Assembly (NCBI GenBank): GCA_907165065.1
Contig: OU015523.1
Span: 23,277,834 to 23,341,833 of the forward strand
Origin: Caprimulgus europaeus
Taxonomy: Eukaryota; Chordata; Aves; Caprimulgiformes; Caprimulgidae
Reading direction: 5' to 3'
Length of the DNA: 64,000 nucleotides
Shown here: piece by piece, positions 1-11,165 of the stretch
Layout: each line of letters starts with the position of its first letter
Numbering within the stretch: the first letter of the stretch is position 1
Program-made: the position numbers and the translations under genes
The notes under the pieces: generated by a model
Told to the model about the DNA's origin: nothing
Database searches by the model: none
What the model saw: the letters and a program-made list of their open reading frames with translations, nothing else

Positions 1-917
1 GGCTAATTTTCAAGCAACACCTCCTCCAAGCTCAAGATAGACGCATCTCTAAGAGTAAGAAATCTAGTGAAAGAAGCAGGAAGTCTGCATGGATGAGCAA
101 GGAACTTCTGGAAAAGCTCAGTCAGAAGAAAGAAGTCTACAAAATGTGGAAAAAGGGCATAGCCACTTGGGAGGAATATAGGGACATTGTCAGAGTATGC
201 AGGGATGCAACAAGGAAGGCCAAGGCCTGATGCGAATTAAATCCAGCAAGGGATGTCAAGGGCAATAAGAAGGGCTTCTTCAAGTACATCAGCAGCAAAA
301 GGAAGAGTAGGGAAAATGTGGGGCAACTGCTGAATGAGGTGGATGCCCTGGTGACGGAGGATACAGAGAAGGCAGAGTTACTGAATGCCTTCTTTGTTTC
401 AGTCTTTACTGCTGGCCCTCAGGAATACCCTGGAGGTAAGAGAGGCATTCTGGAGAGAAGATGACCTTCCCTTGGTTGAGGAGGATCAGGTTAGGGACCA
501 TTTAGCCAAACCTGACACCCACAAATCCATGGGCCCCAATAGGATCCACCGTCAAGTGCTGAGGGAGCTGGAGGATGTTATTGCAGAGTCATTCTCCATC
601 ATCTTTGAAAGGTCATGGAGGATGGGAGAGGTGCCTGAAGACTGGAGGAAAGCCAATGTCACTGCAGTCTTCAAAAAGGGCAAGAAGGAGGATTCAGGAA
701 ACTACAGGCCAGTCAGCCTCACCTCCATCCCTACGAAGGTGATGGAACAGTTCATCCTGGAGGCCATCTCTAAGCATGTAGAGGAAAAGAAGGCTTTTGG
801 GAATGTTCAACATGGATTGACTAAGGGGAAATCATGCTTGACCAATCTGACAACCTGCTATGACGGCATGACTGGCTGGGTGGATGAGGGGAGAGCAGTG
901 AGTGTTGTCTACCTTGA
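1..917 (+). mobile_element. CR1 LINE fragment: ORF2 linker and first half of reverse transcriptase
   Basis: Non-LTR retrotransposon ORF2 copy that enters from the left edge. One frame reads the linker between endonuclease and RT ([37 protein letters not shown]), with a stop at 228-230. A frameshift near 410-420 moves the reading to the 385-927 frame, which carries SMGPNRIHRQVLREL, GEVPEDWRKANV and the RT signature NYRPVSL at residues 106-112. The match stops at VVYLE, just before the catalytic DFSKAFD block, and unrelated AT-rich DNA follows. The element is dead: stop, frameshift and no catalytic motifs. Assignment to CR1 rests on these motifs and on close similarity to the copy at 49120-50562. 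Subfamily not determined. Confidence 0.93.
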
Positions 918-2556
918 AGATGCATAAAAGTGGGTCTTAAGTCATGATGAACCAAAATCCAGTGAGAATGGATATAAAAATTGCAAGTAAAGAATAATAT
1001 ACTATCTAGTATTAGACTACAGTGAAAGGAAAAGTACAGGACTATGTGGCAAGAAGGTTCATAGCTGCTTGCAATTTCTTTATAACCTTTTGTGCCACTG
1101 TTTAAAGGAACAAGTTTTCTTGTGATCTTTGCCTAGTATCTCGCTAATACAACTACTGCAAGCAAAGTTAGGGTTTCAAGATCAATAGCTTCACAGATCC
1201 ATTCCTCATTTCATATATATAAAAAAACCCCAACAAATGAAAACATTAACAAAAATCACAGCTATCCTCATTTAAGAAAATAGAGAATTTGTGTCCAAGT
1301 TAATCTGCTATAATATCAAATGGTATTAAAGATCTTTTTTTCTTCCTTTTCAATCCCCAAAACATCAAAAGATACTCTTTTGAAGAGTACATTTCTTCTC
1401 CTTATTCTTATAGATCATCTTTGGATTTGGAATAATACAGAAATAGTGCTTTCTTGCAGTTCAGAAATTCTCTCATCTCTGTTTGAAATTACATAACTAA
1501 ATCAATCAAAAACCTTCTGAAAAATATGAACCTAGAGATTTGTGCGTTTGTAGTTTTGGTGAATAGATCAAATGTGCTAGTCTCTGTATGTTTCTTAAAT
1601 CTTCTTTTTTATAGGCAAAGCCACAGCACTGATACTACTTTTTAAAAAAAAATTATTGTGAACTCAAAAATTAGTATCTGTCTAAACAATTCTGCAACCA
1701 ACTGTTCCTACACACTGAAAAACACGAACACATTTGAATTGGGCCAATTCATTGTTGTTTTTTAACATTTGCCCTTTTTAATTTCCTCTTCTACATTTAA
1801 CTTAATGCTTCTATATCATCACTGGTTGATGTTGTGAGGACTAGAAAAAGCTAATGCAACTAATTTAACATTCACCTGATAAAAATACCAATAAAATTAA
1901 AATTATTTACCCAGTATTGGGTTTCGCTGAAAGCGGTTCTTGTTTATTCAGAAAATCACTCTACTATTAAAGCAGTCATAACCCAGGAGGAAATTCTGAT
2001 CCAAATATATTACTTAATATGCTTTAGGTCATGCTGCTACCTTTTTTATTATTTATGGCCACAACCTTGCTTGTTGAGGCTTGATTTGTAGCTGTGCTCC
2101 AAGACCAGAAAAACAATCCAAGAATGGAGAGTGAGAGTATATGAAGTATATTAATTATATGAAGTAGATGAAGGCATCAGGCAGAAAAGGAGAATCTGTA
2201 GCTGATATAAGGTATACTCAAGAAGTAGAAATGCACTTTCAGCAGAAGTGCTAAATGGAAGCTGCGCCAGAGTGTGAACAAAGGTAGCCAGGAGGGTCTC
2301 CAAGAAGGAGAGAAGCCAGACCATCAGGAGCCTTATTTCAGCAGTGGGAAGAGGAAACCAAAACCTGAAAATTCAAAGATTAAAACAATGACATAGCCTA
2401 AGTTGAATGCATGACTGTTGGATTTATCTTAAGCCTGCTGAGCTTTCAATATGGAAATTTCACTTACCTAAGTCTATCAAACGCTATTCTCAATTTAGTT
2501 AATTGCAAACTTGTGCCTAGATTAGAGCCAATTAGTGGGTCTTTGAGAAAATGAAC
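918..2556. other. AT-rich non-coding DNA between two CR1 parts
   Basis: About 1.6 kb with no recognisable coding or repeat signature. It sits exactly between the truncated RT half at 1-917 and a CR1 3' end at 2557-3178. No TG/CA termini or flanking duplication were seen that would make it an inserted element. A purine-rich patch at about 2230-2400 is slightly less AT-rich but was not recognised. Confidence 0.6.
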
Positions 2557-3178
2557 AGGAGGAGGAAGAGGACCAACAGTATCCTGGAGTGTGTTAAAAA
2601 GAGCGTGGCCAGCAGATCAAGGGAGGTTCTCTTCTCCCTCTACTCTGCCCTAATGAGGCCACGTCTCGAGTACTGTGTCCAGTTCTGGGCTCCTTAGTTC
2701 AAGAGGGCAGGGATCTTCTGGAGAGAGTCCAGTGGAGGGCCACAAAAATGATTAGGGGCCTGGAGCATCTCCCATATGAGGAGAGTCTGAGAGAGCTGGG
2801 ACTCTTCAGCCTGGAGAAAAGAAGACTGAGAGGGGATCTTATCAATGTCTATAAATATGTGAAATGTGAGGGGCAAATGGATGAGGCCGGGAACTTTTCA
2901 GTGGTGCCTGATGACAGGACAAGGGGCAATGGACAAAAACTGGAACACTGTAAGTTCCATACAAACTTAAGGAAAAACTTATTTACTGTGAGGGTGACAG
3001 AGCACTGGAATAAGCTGCCCAGAGAGGTTGCACAGTCTCCATCTCTGGAAATGTTCAAAACCCGCCTGGACACTTTCCTCCTGACAACCTGTTGTAGGGA
3101 ACCTGCTTTGGCAGTGGGGTTGGACTAGTTGATCTCCTGAGGTCCCTTCCAACCCCTACCATTCTGTGATTCTGTGAT
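2557..3178 (+). mobile_element. CR1 LINE 3' end: ORF2 C-terminus and terminal repeat
   Basis: C-terminal part of CR1 ORF2 plus the 3' UTR. It shows the family blocks for [17 protein letters not shown] (interrupted by a stop at 2695-2697), then [20 protein letters not shown] from 2748, [16 protein letters not shown] and [13 protein letters not shown]. The copy ends in ATTCTGTGATTCTGTGA at about 3160-3178, the short terminal repeat used in CR1 target-primed reverse transcription. It is close to the 3' half of the 49120-50562 copy, so both belong to the same or sister subfamilies. Relative to that copy it starts after the RT catalytic domain, so it is either a separate 5'-truncated insertion or the other end of the element at 1-917. 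Confidence 0.94.
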
Positions 3179-6100
3179 CATCTTGGGTTCAACACTGTAC
3201 ACCTCTGCATCTCAAAATATACCTAGGTATGACACACAGTCACTGTTTCAAATGTCAAGACTTCAGTATTTCCTTACTAACAAGAGTGATTGCAAGTTCC
3301 TTGATGTGTTTCCCATCCAGATGGTAGCAATAGCTAGAGTTTTATTATTTACTTTCTCATTCATACTATGTGCAGCACACTGATGATTCTGTTACTTTTC
3401 CTTTTCTTCTACTGCAGTGCAAGCAGACATTTAGTGATCCAACCAAGAAAAACAGTGAAGAATTTTAGAGATTAATTATCTCACTGAAGGACAGTATGAA
3501 TTCCTTAACTAGTCCTTTCTCCTCTGACTCACTTGTCTCCCTGAAAAATACAAAGAAATCTTTTAATTACCTAGGCAGAGTGAAGCAAAGAGGAAAAGAT
3601 TTACTGAAAGTATCTAGCTAACATCTACTATTCTATGAGAGTATGGCTTGTGAAATAGACATTAGATATTTATACCTAAAGTACTCATCTTAATACAAAA
3701 CAGGTCATGGCTAGCGTAAAAGTGGATGCTTTAGAATAATCATTGTAAGAGAGTGTGGCAGTCTAAGAAATTAAAATGTATCAATTCTAAGCAGTCATAA
3801 AAATCCACTTGTAACTAAACGTGTTCCAATAAGCTGCTTATACCTCAAATTTTATTTAAAAGTTAGTATTTGCAATAGCTACCATAATTTATTTTTCTGT
3901 AAAACAGAGCTGCATATAGAACAGTTGGGTGGAGATTTGTTTTTCATGGCTGTCAATAGATAACCTAAGTATGCAGTCTTTTCCTGACTGTAGACAGGAT
4001 AGGAGCTCTTGTTGTTACTACTTTCAAAAGCTTGTCTAAATCTATGTTCTTCTACAAAGGGTTACAGAATCAATATGAATAGGAATATTTTCAGAAGTAT
4101 AATTTTTAAGGAGGCAGGTTGCTAATTTAAAGTCTGAGGGCACTACCTCACTGAATAAACTGAGCAAAAACCAAACAAACATCTTACAGAAATGAGTCAA
4201 TTGAGTCTCTGTGGTCATTATTTCTAAATGTTAACTAGTGTCAGGTAACATTTGTAACAATAATAAAGTTATAGCTTTATGTTTCAAGATTGAACATTCC
4301 TGAAAAAAAATTACCAAGATTTCTAGGCAAATATTTAAAAAATAATAAAAATCTCCAATTAAGGCCAAAATATTCCTTATTATTCATTTATATATTTCTA
4401 TCCTGTTTCCATATGTTCAGGAAAATTCAATTGATATAAATATATAATAGAGAAAGAATTGACTGTTCCAATTATTGAAAACACAGAAGTCAGTCAAAGG
4501 TTTGCTCGAAGTTCACAAAATTCAAGAGTCATTGAATATTGCATTGAAGCAACATTTATCATACCTGATTAATGAAAACTTGTAGAGTCTCTTCATTTTA
4601 AAGTTTTCACATAGAAATACTAAATTAGCACCCAACATGTTTGTCATATCTTCTCTCAACCACCACTGGGATATAATTCACTATTATCTTGTTGACAAGG
4701 GTATGATTTGTTTCACACATCACCATTCATTAAAATAATATGTACCTGTGCTCTGGTTTTGTCCCCCTTCGAAGGAAGCTCAACTACCAACAAATTCATG
4801 GTCAATTAGTTTAACTAGATGAATAATAGTTGGAAAAACTATATAGATTTCTCACCTTTTTATATTTTGTGTTTACCTGAAATTAGTACCTCAAAAAAAA
4901 TGCAATATGGTGAATTAGTTGTAGTTTTCAATTTCTTTCATTTAGTGGAAAAAAAATGGATGCAAAAAAAATCTCTCAAAATAATTATTTATTTCTTTGA
5001 GCTGATAAATGCTGAAGAAACTAAAAATTATATCTCTTAATGAGATTTAAAGATAGTACATATTTCTCTAGGACTTGTAGAAGTGATGAACTGAAGATTC
5101 TTTACTGTGCAAAGTCTGTACTTGTAAGACTGACCTCTCATTGCCATGTTGTTAGCCTTTCCCTCCATAGATCTAGTCTTTTTTCTAGTAAAAAATATAA
5201 AAGACTTTAAAATTTATAAAGTCATCTAATTTCTTATTCCTTATAGATAAGTTCTTCTGAAAGTTTTACTAGAAAAAAAATCATGTATGTCAATCACCTT
5301 TAATTTTGTCTTTTGTTGAATATTTTGTGCAGAAGTGTAAGGTTTTTTAGTATGTGCAGGTTGAGTTAGCATTAATTTATCTCATATTTCAGAAGGAGTA
5401 TACTTCTGCAATTGGGACGTTTGCAAATACAAACAAATACTGTAGTCAGGGGGGACTTTAGTGTCTGAAACATCTGTTTAGCAACAGATACACATAAACA
5501 CTGATAAGTTAAGAGAATCTTAAGTCACACAGAGGGCAATGGATGATCCAGAAAAGAAACAGAGGCTAACAAAGCAACTTAAGCTAAATTTATCCTTTCC
5601 TTTAAATTCAGCATTTCACTTACTCCAGGGAATGTTTGGCCAGGATTAATTATATTAATATCTTTAAAAAGTACACCACAGTAATATGTGATCTTATTTA
5701 CATTATGAGTCTTTCGATAGCTCCTCCTGGAAAAAAAATTTAGTTCTTGGAAAAAATTTCAGAGGGACTTTACTCGGGGACGGAGAAGGTTAACACAGAG
5801 CAATTCATCCTGACATCTTTATTCAAGTGAAAAATGGTAAGTGGCTGTTCATTTCCTTTAAATTCTGTTCTTTACCATCCACATTTTTTACTCTTCTATA
5901 ACATAAAAGTCTTCAAGTGACCTTGTTTGTGTTTACATTAATATATAGAAACTAAGCTTAGTTGTTGGGCTGCTGACACAGACTACTCTAAATATAGAAA
6001 ACAAAGCCAAAACCAACCAACCAAACAAACAGAAGACCAAAAAATCACAACTATAATGTTTTGGTTGAACTTCAAATATGTCAAAGTAGTCTCGACAATA

Positions 6101-7249
6101 TTTTAGAGAAGAAACACTCCCTTTAGCAGGCCCTTTACTGGTAAAAATTTCTAATTTTTTCTACCTTTGTTTTAACTGACTGGCTTTCTGAAGGGATTTC
6201 ACTATTCTCTGTAAACTCCCATTACTTATGCATTGAAATAATGACAAACCTAGGTTCCTCAGAAGACCTTGTGCTTTAATTTTTCAGCTAGTGCTTAGAG
6301 CAGGACAGCAGAGACAAGCCAAACATTTTAAAAGCTGATTGTTTAGAGCTTGTTTGTTTTACTGTATTCATGACATTAATTAAAAGAAAACAGGAAAAAT
6401 AGGGCAGAAATATAATCTCATAAACTAGAATTGTGTTCTGAATTAGTTCAAAATTAAATTGCTTGATATTACACTACAACAGATTTGGGGCAATTTGAAT
6501 GTCTGTTGTTCATGAGCCATTTTTTTACAATGTAAACTCTATCATAAGATGCCCTGCTATACCACCTGATTTGTCAAAGAAGAGAAGGAACTGTTACCTT
6601 AAAAAATAATGTGGCTGTATAGATAGGACCCAAAGAGAAAACACTGCTATCCCATGAATATTTTCTATGAGTCATGGTGGCCAGGATGCTAATTAAAATC
6701 AAACTATCATTGAAGTGAAAGTTGTTTAGGTATTTCACTAGACTAGTCCAGGTTGTAAAAAAACATCTCTTTTTCCTCATATAGATATTATGGAAGTAAC
6801 ACCTGTTCCATAAAAAAAAATCGATATGTTTAGAGGCCATTGGGGTGTGTTTGTATAATAAGGATTGCAGGGTTAGAATAAGACTGAAGAAAAATACAGA
6901 GTAAATAAAATTGATTTTCTGTTGTTGTTGTTAAGCAGACGCTTTAGAAGAGTTACAGACAGCAAGACTCCCTAAGGAAAGACCAGGATTAAAATGTAAA
7001 ATTTAATGATAGGAATGCTAGTTACTTGTCAGACTTGTAAAGAGTGGTGTCATATATCACTTTGTACACACACTTGAGAAGACCTGATTTTATAGTAATC
7101 ATTTAGAATAAAATATTTGCATTTATCGTCATCTGTGCTTGGATGCTGGCAGGGGCAATTTGATGATGACTGCCCATGTTCTCAAGACTGAGAGATTGGA
7201 AAATGTGACATAAATATTATTGGAGTCATCACCTTGCCTACTTCTTTCT
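3179..7249. other. AT-rich intergenic or intronic DNA
   Basis: No supported gene or identifiable repeat. Small items: a purine-rich stretch around 5760-5836 bounded by splice-like signals (separate finding), and a CCAA/CAAA low-complexity tract around 6010-6035. Short open frames at 3174, 4819 and 6574 lack recognisable domains and are expected by chance at this base composition. Confidence 0.6.
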
Positions 7250-7254
7250 ACTGT
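7250..7254. repeat. Probable degenerate target-site duplication, left (ACTGT)
   Basis: The five bases before the type A LTR read ACTGT and the five after it (8390-8394) read ACTGG, a 4-of-5 match consistent with an old 5-bp TSD. It depends on placing the LTR start at 7255, where the terminal TG would have mutated to TA. Confidence 0.45.
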
Positions 7255-7428
7255 TATGTTGGGTTTGCATAACAAGGTTTTGTTAGTGGGGGTGCTACAG
7301 GGCTTCTGTGAGAAGCTGCCAGAAGCTTCTCCATGTCCAATAGAGCCAATGACAGCCAGCTCAAAGATGAACCAGATGCTGGCCAAGGCAGAGCCTATCA
7401 GCAACAGTGGTAGCACCTCTGTGATAAC

Positions 7429-7439
7429 ATATTTAAGGA
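7429..7439 (+). promoter_or_regulatory. TATA-like box of type A LTR
   Basis: ATATTTAAGG lies about 175 bp from the LTR start, so the U3 region would be short. The position fits the core promoter of an LTR read on +. Activity is unlikely in a copy this decayed but cannot be judged by eye. Confidence 0.5.
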
Positions 7440-8198
7440 GGGAGAAAAAAAACCTGCACAACACCACGAGCAGTCAGAAGAGAGGAGTGAGAATATGTGA
7501 GAGAAACAACTCTGCAGACACCAACATCAGTGAAGGAGCAGGACAAGGTGCTCCAGGTGCCAGAGCAGAGTTTGACCTGCAGGCCATGGTGAAAACCATG
7601 TTGAGGCAGGCTGTCCCGCTGCAGCTCAAGTAGTTTAATGATGGAGCAGGTTCCACCTGCAGCCTATGGAGGACCCCACACTGAGCAGGTGGATGCCCAA
7701 AAGAGGCTATGACCTCATGGGACGCCCACACAAGAGCAATCTCCTGGTAGGACCCATGGACCCATGGACACAGGACGCCACACTAGAGCAGGTTTGCTGG
7801 CAGGACTTGTGACTCTGTGGGGGACCCACACTGGAGCAGTCTGTTCCTGAAGAACTGTACTCCATGGAAAGGACCCACGCTGGAGCAGTTTGTGAAGAAC
7901 TGTAGCCTGGGGGAAAGGCTCATGTTGGAGAATTTTGTGGAGGACTGTCTCTCATGGGAGAAACCCCACCCTGGAGCAGGTAAAGAGTCTGATGAGTCCT
8001 CCCCCTGAGGAGGAAAGAGCAACAGAGACAAGATGTTGAACAAACTGCAATCCCTATTCCTCGTCCCCCTGTGCTGCTGGTGGAGTGGAGGTAGAGAGAA
8101 TCAGAAAAGACGTTGAGCCTGGGAAGAAAGGAGGGGTGGGGGGAAGGTGCATTAGGATTTGATTTTCTTTCTCATTACTCTTCTCTGATTTGATTTAT

Positions 8199-8204
8199 AA
8201 TAAA
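8199..8204 (+). terminator. Polyadenylation signal of type A LTR
   Basis: AATAAA about 185 bp before the LTR end. The equivalent position in the inverted copy is TTTATT at 20802-20807, so the signal is conserved between copies and supports the orientation given. Confidence 0.6.
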
Positions 8205-8394
8205 TTAAATTAATTTTCTCCAAGTCAAGTCTGTTTTGCCCATGACAGTAATTGGCAAGTGATCTCTCCCTGTCCTTATCTTGACCCATGAGCCTTTTGT
8301 TACATTTTCTGCCCTCTGTCCAGCTGAGGAAGGGAGTGATAGAGTGGCATTGGTGGGCACCTGGTGTCCAGCATGGTGAAACTACCACAACTGG

Positions 8395-10959
8395 CTTAGG
8401 TATGTCCTACTACAGGATTCAGTGAGGAAGTCTAACAGTTGCAGAAAAGGAAGAGAGAAGAAAATTCAAAATTAAAGTTTAGCTATACAGGAATGGTTGT
8501 CTACCTATATCTTGATCTCTTAAATTATTGTCCAGATAGTTTTTCTGTGATTGTTTCTGGAATGAGAGTCAAGTGTTCCGTCATGTGTCTCTGATCTTTA
8601 TCAATTATTAACACAAATTATGAACACAGTCATTATTTTCATAGCACTTATATATGCGCCGCATATCAATAAAAGCTAAAAAAAATTTAAGAAAAGCATG
8701 TCTTTTAGGTTGCATCTAGATTAGAAACAGACAATAAGTAATGGCCATAAAATGTCTTCCTAAAAAAAAAATCTAAAACCCTGAAGCAATAGTATAATGC
8801 GAAATGTTCTTACAGTAGCATGAGTTTCTGGAAGGAGGAAGTAAAGCTTCTTAAATATTTCAGTGTTTCCTCAAGGGAAATGTCTTTTAATTCTGTGGTG
8901 TCCAGGGCAAAGCACAATGAATTTGCAGGGTGGGGCGGGGGGCAGGCACGGAATAAAGGCTGGTTTGTGACTGCCAAAAAAAGGAGATGATGGTTGTTTA
9001 TATCAATCATCAAAACCAGAGAGATCTTTAATCTTGGATAGGGCATTTGGCAACATAAATATTAATTTAAAGTTTAAATTTAAACCTATCAGATTTTATT
9101 AGCTTGCTGGTATCAGACAAAAAAAAATGAATACTCTCATGCCTGTAGAAGTTGCTGGGTCCAAGCTAAGACACCCTGCCAGGTATGACTATCACCATTC
9201 AAGTTGTGCCCTCCCACATAGATTACACTCAGAAAATCTAGATTTGGCAATGTTTCAGATGGCTTGACTGGCAACATCTTCTGTAGTGTCACAGGGAAGT
9301 GGTAGGCTCCTGCAGAGAATCTCAGAAGATGTTGATGCTTTTTTTACTCCCCAGTGTCATTTCTCATGCATCCAAATCATAGCTGTCACTGCTACCTCGT
9401 CTATAGTTCTTCACTTGGTACTGAGCTTCACGGCTTTTACTTTGGTTTCACCACATGCAAGGTGATGGATAATCCCCTATCTCACGTACTCCATGTGGAG
9501 ATTCACTTGTGTCATTGGAGGAGAGATGACAATTGACACAACTGTGTCATGAGGAGAAAGGACAGTGAAAGGTTATCTTTTCTGAATGAACAGTCTAAGA
9601 GCAAGACAACTAAACCTCTGGAAACATCCAGCATTATAGGGCACTATGCTGGTAATTCTAATCTTATGCATTATAGCAGAAGTAAATAGCATGTCTGCAC
9701 TTACAGAAATTCAGGTTTTGTCTCAGCACTCCACAAGAACCATTATGAACACAATTAAGGCAGAGTGCTTACAATCTGGCCAATATGACTGCATGTTCCT
9801 ACAACAACTGTGGTAGGAAGACTCAAACTCACTGTTTGTTACATCTCTATGCTTTACTCAGTTCCTGTGAACATGAGACACCAAGATGTGTTTGTAGTGT
9901 TAATAAGACGGGTATAATTTTTTCCTGAGGTATATTGTTTATGAAATATTTTAACTGCAAGAAGGAGTTATCTGACCTAGAGATACTGGGTAGCACAGTA
10001 TATATGCACAACTAAGGTGGAGAGACTCAGCTAGTCCCTAAGGACAAGAGAAAAATTCTCCTTTCTCATTTACATTTATTAGTGTTAAATGAACCAGAAT
10101 TCTGGAGACTAAAAAGCAAATCTGAGCTTTGAAATGTCTTTTTCATACTTCTTTATTCTCATACAAATCTTATGGTGAGTATTCTATAAGGCTATTCTAA
10201 GAGCAGCATTCCTTTTCATGTTTTTTTCTTGCAAAGAAACCTGATATACAATATATTTTGATGAAAACATATTTTTTCATAAGGATGATGAAATGACTGC
10301 AAAAAAAGATGTTGCTATACTCACTAGGTATCTCAAGAGTATACATGAGAGTCTACATGAAGAGCAGAGGCAGTGTCTTAGGCTTTGTTCTCTAGGGAGG
10401 ATGTCTATAAGATACTCATCTTGGGAGCAGCAACAACTGCTGAGATTCTCCAGTAATACCTGGTAACAGATAAACTTCAGGACACTACTAACAATATATT
10501 TTATTGCTTTTCGTGCCTCAGTTTACAAATTCCTTAATCAAATGTTTACTCTGAGAGACTAAACTAGATTTAGCCTTTGTTTTAAAAGTAATATAGTTAT
10601 CCTAGTCCTAAAGTTAAAGAATATCTATGCTGTTCCTACAAGAACAATAGGTGATGAATTATAATGGCTGTTACTAAAAGTAGGACTCAGAGATGGAGTA
10701 CATGCTTTCCACCAAGTTACAAGGACTAGTTTAAAGACAGGTACCGTAATGCTAGAAAGAAATCTCTTTTGACAGGCACAAGCTTTTTGGCAAGCATCAC
10801 AAGAGGTGTGATGACAGTTTGTTGCTCAGAATATTTATGCAAATTACAGAAACCTACTTAGAAACACTGAGAGAATTCCTTAATCTTCAGAAGATGATGA
10901 TGAAACAATATTAAAATACTTTAAAAACTGATGAAAAGAAGTAGATAATAAATTTTTGT
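8395..10959. other. AT-rich non-coding DNA
   Basis: No gene or named repeat supported. A short G-rich patch lies at about 8928-8950, and a perfect 14-bp AT palindrome centred at 9078-9079 is of a kind expected by chance in AT-rich DNA. Small open frames at 8810 and 9354 have no recognisable features. Confidence 0.55.
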
Positions 10960-11165
10960 CCAAGTCTGTAGAAGACAGGACAAGAAGTTCTAGCTGTAAA
11001 AGTATCAAGAAAGATTTAGGTTTAACGTTACTTTGAAAGGAAAACTTAAACTGATGATACCAAATGCATCCATTACAAGTGTAAGACAGACTCTTCATTG
11101 CTGGGAGATCTTTAAAAACAGGTTAAATGACAGAGCTGAAGGTCATCCTGCCATGGTAAACATCA
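10960..11165 (+). mobile_element. Ancient CR1/L3-like LINE, 3' coding relic
   Basis: Strongly decayed C-terminal coding region of an old CR1-clade LINE. The order of short matches is diagnostic: GACAGGACAAGAAGTTCTAG, then GAAAGATTTAGGTTTAACG and GAAAGGAAAACTT, then after a gap CTGGGAGATCTTTAAAAACA and GGTTAAATGACAGA. In living families these encode the block containing R..L.LR..FF and SWE.FK..LDD. It is much more diverged than the CR1 copies with intact 3' repeats elsewhere in the window, has no terminal repeat and contains stops in every frame. The family name L3-like is inference from memory of amniote repeats. Confidence 0.7.

Larger units (their letters stand above)
7255..8389 (+). mobile_element. 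Solo LTR, type A (ERVL-like avian endogenous retrovirus), copy 1
   Basis: An isolated LTR of about 1.13 kb with no retroviral internal region beside it, the usual product of LTR-LTR recombination. It aligns, inverted, along its length with the copy at 20613-21759. The left end reads TATGTTGGGTTTGC against TGTATTGGGTTTGC in the other copy, and the right end is ACTACCACA. Orientation follows from a TATA-like CATATTTAAGG at 7429-7439 and AATAAA at 8199-8204. The transcribed stretch between them is about 770 bp and contains degenerate units of about 50 bp built around CTGGAGCAG (for example near 7828, 7875 and 7970). It is GC-richer than the surroundings. Open frames inside it have no retroviral motifs. 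Confidence 0.88.

Noticed and set aside
918-2556. Transposon insertion splitting a CR1
   Set aside because: The CR1 parts do not abut when the segment is removed (about 540 bp of CR1 missing), and no terminal repeats or duplication were found at the edges.
7220-7633. 137-codon frame in the type A LTR as a viral or cellular gene
   Set aside because: It starts before the LTR boundary, runs through its promoter and repeat array, and shows no gag, pol or env motif.
9072-9085. 14-bp palindrome GTTTAAATTTAAAC
   Set aside because: Expected several times by chance in AT-rich DNA of this length.
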